From Byssovorax sp. (GTDB taxonomy: Bacteria > Myxococcota_A > Polyangia > Polyangiales > Polyangiaceae), in contig JANYGI010000136.1 in assembly GCA_025362495.1 (NCBI GenBank), forward strand, positions 1-64,000: 64,000 bases of DNA, in the 5' to 3' direction. Numbering within the stretch: position 1 is the first letter of the stretch; each line of letters begins with the position of its first letter. A program made the translations under genes and the position numbers. This document shows, piece after piece, positions 60,909 through 64,000 of the stretch. Below the pieces are notes generated by a model. That model was not told the origin of the DNA, made no database searches, and worked only from the letters and a program-made list of their open reading frames with translations.

Positions 60909-60920
60909 AGGGAAACGACG

Positions 60921-61667
60921 ATGAAAACCTGGAAACGAATCTCGGTCATTGGCCTCGTCGCCTCGATCCCTCTGGTTTCGGCCGTGGCGATCGCCTTCCC
61001 CAAGGCCGGCGCGTGGCACACGGGCGCCAGCGCCACGAGCCCCGGAGGGAGCGACATCTTCGCGACGGGCGGAGTCTCCGACTGGGGCCTGACCTGCGCC
61101 AACTGCCACATCAAGGCCCCTGGCCTCATCGACGCGACGGTGCTGCCGACGCCTGCGTGGCCGGTCAAGAACGGGTTGAAGGCGTACACGCCCGGCGCGT
61201 CCTATACACTCTCCGTCTCGCTCGTGGGAGAGCACCTGAAGGCGAACGACACGACGATGCCTGTCCCCGACAACCTCAACAGCTTCGCGCTGACGATCGA
61301 GGATCAGAACGGCAAGCCCCAGGGCGTGTTCACCACCGACGGGACGGGCGCGGGGTTCGCGCGCAGCTCTGATCAGGCGCCGTGCACGGGAGGCAATGCA
61401 GCGCTTCCTGCGGGGTTCTGGGAGGTTCAGCCGGTATCGAAGTACAACGCGAGCACGGGGACGACGTTCCTCGGCGGCGACTGCCACGCGATCGTCAACC
61501 TCACGATCCCGAACAAGGTGAACTGGACGTTCAGCTGGAAGGCGCCCGCAGCGGGCACCGGGCCGCTGACGATCTACTACGGTGTCGTCGACGGCTCGTC
61601 CCGCGGGTCGAACTCGCAGGACGACGACGTGAAGATGGGGACGATCAAGCTGCTCGAAGGGCCGTGA
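60921..61667 (+). CDS. Secreted heme-type protein, copy 2
   Basis: A 248-residue exported protein (signal peptide to residue 26) with one CXXCH site (CANCH, about residue 56) and a beta-rich body with YTLSVSLVGEHLK and VNWTFSWKAPAAG segments, like the copy-1 protein. It lacks the C-terminal Arg-rich anchor, so it is probably free or bound by a partner. AAGGGA lies before the ATG, 12 bases after the preceding stop. Confidence 0.78.
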   Translation: MKTWKRISVIGLVASIPLVSAVAIAFPKAGAWHTGASATSPGGSDIFATGGVSDWGLTCANCHIKAPGLIDATVLPTPAWPVKNGLKAYTPGASYTLSVSLVGEHLKANDTTMPVPDNLNSFALTIEDQNGKPQGVFTTDGTGAGFARSSDQAPCTGGNAALPAGFWEVQPVSKYNASTGTTFLGGDCHAIVNLTIPNKVNWTFSWKAPAAGTGPLTIYYGVVDGSSRGSNSQDDDVKMGTIKLLEGP

Positions 61668-61828
61668 TCGCCGGCTGAGGACGGGCGAAAGAGGGCGCAG
61701 CGACCGTGCCGCCCTCCTCCGGACTGCGCGCTCGCGAGCGCGACGCTCACGACTCACCCTCCCACTTCCTTGCACCGAACATGACCCCCTCACGGAGGCA
61801 GCGGGGTGAGGGTTGCTGCATCGGCGCA

Positions 61829-61858
61829 GCGATCGCGGGCGATCGCGGGCGATCGCGC
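61829..61858. repeat. Short tandem repeat of GCGATCGCGG
   Basis: Three consecutive copies of a 10-bp unit. Each holds the palindrome GCGATCGC. Its role, if any, is unknown; it may be replication slippage. Confidence 0.5.
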
Positions 61859-61956
61859 GGTCGACGAGCTTCCGCCTGCCGCGCGGAGTCGGCTCGCAGA
61901 GCTCAGCCGCGCAGGGACGGCGCGATGACGGTCCGTGCGGAAATGCAAAATAGCGC

Positions 61957-61986
61957 TTTACACTTCGTCAGTCAGCGACGTATTGG
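61957..61986 (+). promoter_or_regulatory. Candidate promoter for the HMG-CoA-synthase gene
   Basis: TTTACA (61957-61962), 18-base spacer, TATTGG (61981-61986), in an A/T-richer patch. It would start transcription about 50 bases before the chosen ATG at 62044. Confidence 0.4.
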
Positions 61987-62043
61987 CAGAAAGAGGATCG
62001 CCGCGGCGACGCGGAACTCGTGGATATCCTGTCAGGTGCTTGC

Positions 62044-63264
62044 ATGCTTTCGTTCGGCATCGATCAGCTCAATATCTACGCCAGCACGCAGCAGGTCGAT
62101 CTCCGTGAAGTCGCGCGCCGTCGCGCCATCTCCGAAAAAGACCTCCGGTTGGTTCGTTTCGAGAGCCGGTCCGTCCTTCCGCTTTTCGAAGATCCGGTGA
62201 CGCTCGCGGTCAACGCGGCTCGACCGCTGCTGGACGCGGGCGCCGCGCGCGACGTGGACCTGCTCATCGTCGCCACCGAGACCGGCCTCGACTACGGCAA
62301 ACCGCTCAGCACCTATGTCCAGGAGGCGCTGGGCCTCGGCCCGCGCTGCCGCAATTTCGAGATCAAGCACGCCTGCTTCGGCGGCACCGCCGCGCTCCAG
62401 ACGGCGGTCAGCCACGTTCGCAGCGCGCGGCCCGGCGCCCGAGCGCTGGTGATCATGTCCGACATCGCGCGGTGTCACCTCGGGGAGGTGGCGGAGATCA
62501 CCGCGGGCGCTGCCGCCGTCGCGCTCTTGATCAGCGCCAATCCGCGCATCGCGGCGGTCTCCTCGATGAGCGGCCTTTCATCCAAAGAGGTCTTCGACGT
62601 GGCGCGCCCGAGCGCCACGACCGAGTACAACGATCCGGTCCTATCGCTCTATTCGTACCTCGACCTCGTCGAGGGGGCGTGGAGCCATTATCGCGAGCTC
62701 GCCGGGGTGACGGACCTCTCACCGCATTTCCGGTACATGCTCTATCACGCGCCGCTCATCTCGCTCGTCGAGCGCGCCCACCGAGCGCTGCTCGAGCTCG
62801 CCAGTGACGATCTCACCGTCGAGGTCGAGAAGGCGAGCTTCGACCGGATGGTCGCTCCGTCGCTGCGCTACAATCGGGTGCTCGGCAACGTCTACTCCGG
62901 GAGCCTGTATGCCTCGCTCGCGGGGCTGATCGAAGATCCCGACGCCGACCTCGACGGCGCGCGGATCGGCGCCTTTTCCTATGGTTCGGGCGCCTGCTCC
63001 GAGCTGCTCGCGCTGGAAATTATGCCGACCGCGCGCGCCACGCTCGCGCAGCAGCGTATCGCGGCGCACCTCGCCGAGCGACGTGCCGTCTCGGTCGACG
63101 ACTACGAGCAGCAAATCCAGGAGCTTCAGCGCGCCATGCCCCTCCCCGACTTCGAACCTTTGGTGCGGGTACACGGGTCCCTCCACGACGATCTCTACGC
63201 CGGGCGGGGTCGGCTGGTGCTCGAACGCGTCCAGAATCATCGCCGTCGTTATCGATGGAGCTGA
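62044..63264 (+). CDS. HMG-CoA synthase-like protein of polyketide beta-branching type
   Basis: A 406-residue HMG-CoA synthase family protein (PksG/MupH/TaC type). With the ATG at 62044 the catalytic residues fall at Glu79 (VATETGLDYG), Cys111 (KHACFGGTAAL) and His235 (YMLYHAPLIS). From family knowledge these do the aldol addition of an acetyl group to the beta-keto group of an ACP-bound chain. CAGGTG lies a few bases before this ATG; a GTG 8 codons earlier (62020) is the alternative. The next gene overlaps by 10 bases and is an enoyl-CoA hydratase family member, the usual partner. No ketosynthase or ACP is inside the window. Confidence 0.87.
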   Translation: MLSFGIDQLNIYASTQQVDLREVARRRAISEKDLRLVRFESRSVLPLFEDPVTLAVNAARPLLDAGAARDVDLLIVATETGLDYGKPLSTYVQEALGLGPRCRNFEIKHACFGGTAALQTAVSHVRSARPGARALVIMSDIARCHLGEVAEITAGAAAVALLISANPRIAAVSSMSGLSSKEVFDVARPSATTEYNDPVLSLYSYLDLVEGAWSHYRELAGVTDLSPHFRYMLYHAPLISLVERAHRALLELASDDLTVEVEKASFDRMVAPSLRYNRVLGNVYSGSLYASLAGLIEDPDADLDGARIGAFSYGSGACSELLALEIMPTARATLAQQRIAAHLAERRAVSVDDYEQQIQELQRAMPLPDFEPLVRVHGSLHDDLYAGRGRLVLERVQNHRRRYRWS

Positions 63265-64000
63265 AGGCGATACGAGCCGCCGTGAACGATCCGAACACAC
63301 CGAATGCTCTCCGGCTCGACGTCGGCCGCGGCGGGCTCACCCTCACGCGGATCGCCGACTGGTCCCGCGCGCTCGAGCAAGCCGAGGACGCCGTCGTGAT
63401 CGTGATCGAGAGCAGCGCGCCGACCTTCTGCGAAGGGCTCGATCTCGAAAAGATCACCCGCGATCGTGAGATGATCGACGCGGCGCTGAGCGCCTTTGGA
63501 GCGCTGCTCGATCGTCTCGAGCGCGATCCGCGCCCGGTCATCGCCCTCGTCGACGGCGCCGCCAGAGGCGGAGGTGTCGGCCTGGCGGCAGCGAGTGATC
63601 TCGTGCTCGCGACTGACCGCGCCTCCTTCGGCCTGCCCGAGACGCTGATCGGCCTGATCCCGGCTGTCGTATTCCCCTTCATCGCCCGTCGTGTCGGTGT
63701 GGCGCGCGCCCGCTGGCTCGCGCTGAGCGGCACGCCCCTCGAGGCCGCCCGGGCCGCGGAGTGGGGAATGGTCGATGAGATCACCGACGACCCTCCGAGG
63801 GCTCTCGCTCGCACCCTGACGCGCCTCGGGCGCCTGGACGGCCGCGCGATCGCGAGCATCAAGCACCTTTCAGCCAGCCACTTTGCCGCGTCATCGAGCT
63901 ACCGGCCCGAGGCCCTCGACGCGTTCTCTGCGCTGCTGGCGTCGACGACCACGCGCCGACGGATTCAGCGCCTTCGCGAGGGGTTTTCCCCTTGGGACGA
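63255..64000 (+). CDS. Enoyl-CoA hydratase family protein of the beta-branch cassette (runs off the edge)
   Basis: The first 248 codons of a crotonase-fold protein, open at the window edge. It has TFCEGLDLEK near the active site (like the FCxGMDF of the PksH-type dehydratase, ECH1), the oxyanion hole in GAARGGGVGLAAASD, and GLPETLIGLIPAVVFPFIARR. In trans-AT systems ECH1 dehydrates the HMG-ACP intermediate and a second crotonase decarboxylates it. The ATG lies 10 bases before the stop of the synthase gene, so the pair is translationally coupled. ECH1 versus ECH2 cannot be settled here. Confidence 0.8.
   Translation, partial: MELKAIRAAVNDPNTPNALRLDVGRGGLTLTRIADWSRALEQAEDAVVIVIESSAPTFCEGLDLEKITRDREMIDAALSAFGALLDRLERDPRPVIALVDGAARGGGVGLAAASDLVLATDRASFGLPETLIGLIPAVVFPFIARRVGVARARWLALSGTPLEAARAAEWGMVDEITDDPPRALARTLTRLGRLDGRAIASIKHLSASHFAASSSYRPEALDAFSALLASTTTRRRIQRLREGFSPWD

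Larger units (their letters stand above)
61668..62019. other. 352-bp gene-free stretch before the polyketide-type genes
   Basis: No supported gene. CCCTCAC and GTGAGGG (around 61791-61815) form an inverted repeat that may end the heme-protein genes. A 10-bp unit GCGATCGCGG occurs about three times in a row (61829-61858). The right end is A/T-richer and carries the promoter of the HMG-CoA-synthase gene. Confidence 0.5.

Noticed and set aside
61829-61858. Tandem GCGATCGCGG copies as an origin or binding-site array
   Set aside because: Three short copies in a G/C-rich region are easily produced by slippage. There are no DnaA-type boxes or replication genes nearby.
61706-62200. A 164-residue plus-strand frame before the HMG-CoA-synthase gene
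   Set aside because: Composition is Arg/Ser-rich, it has no recognisable domain, and it overlaps both the promoter and the start of the synthase gene.

Overview
The window looks like a chromosomal segment of a high-GC myxobacterium, most likely of the Polyangiales (inference, no rRNA present). The reasons are strong third-position G/C bias on both strands, Hanks-type Ser/Thr kinases with C-terminal TPR or membrane segments, many lipoproteins with low-complexity Gly/Ser/Thr/Ala linkers, an AgmX/PglI-type C-terminal domain, roadblock/PATAN/ParA signalling genes, and an HMG-CoA-synthase/enoyl-hydratase pair of the kind used in trans-AT polyketide beta-branching. I see no rRNA, tRNA, insertion sequence or CRISPR array.

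Layout. 1-8.8 kb: a mixed set of a fasciclin-domain protein, an F420-reductase-like NADP oxidoreductase preceded by a LysR remnant and a large palindrome, a DUF2330 protein, a membrane SGNH hydrolase, a Kazal-like lipoprotein, a vWA protein and a PLP-dependent deaminase. 8.8-15.3 kb: a kinase-TolB-TPR protein, a reductase gene broken by an amber codon, an NAD(P)-binding protein and a group II amino-acid decarboxylase. 15.3-24.2 kb: the most striking region, a four-gene, overlap-coupled minus-strand operon. It runs Ser/Thr kinase, then a pseudokinase fused through one membrane helix to a five-heme cytochrome c, then a double cNMP-binding/ferredoxin/membrane protein, then a tetraheme/ferredoxin/flavoprotein fusion whose flavin domain appears circularly permuted. 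24.3-35.7 kb: lipoproteins, two near-identical zinc-ribbon-like paralogues, a Uma2-family protein, a GNAT-histone deacetylase fusion, an Rnl1-type RNA ligase, a beta-lactamase-fold lipoprotein and a PBP-like secreted protein. 35.8-42.0 kb: mltG, then a compact plus-strand operon of PATAN/DUF4388, ParA-like ATPase, roadblock-like proteins and a V4R-like protein.

42.0-49.5 kb: a formylglycine-enzyme-like lipoprotein, an AgmX-like lipoprotein coupled to glucokinase, a small protein with a very short leader, a GT4 glycosyltransferase and several unknown proteins. 49.6-56.8 kb: a three-gene overlapping two-component operon (PAS histidine kinase, Rcp1-like receiver, hybrid kinase), then a FUSC-type transporter translationally linked to a Tat-exported esterase. 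57.0-61.7 kb: a redox-type surface cluster of DUF4266 lipoprotein and DUF3570 beta-barrel, followed by two tandem copies of a pair consisting of a CX4CH lipoprotein and a CXXCH secreted protein. 62.0-64.0 kb: a new transcription unit starts with the HMG-CoA-synthase and enoyl-CoA hydratase genes, and it runs off the right edge.

How they fit together. Two unrelated regions (15-24 kb and 57-62 kb) both encode envelope heme proteins. The first looks like a kinase-linked route that moves electrons across the cytoplasmic membrane. The second looks like an outer-membrane or surface module. Several operons use ATGA/GTGA stop-start overlaps, so translational coupling is the rule here. Functions beyond the named domains are inference.
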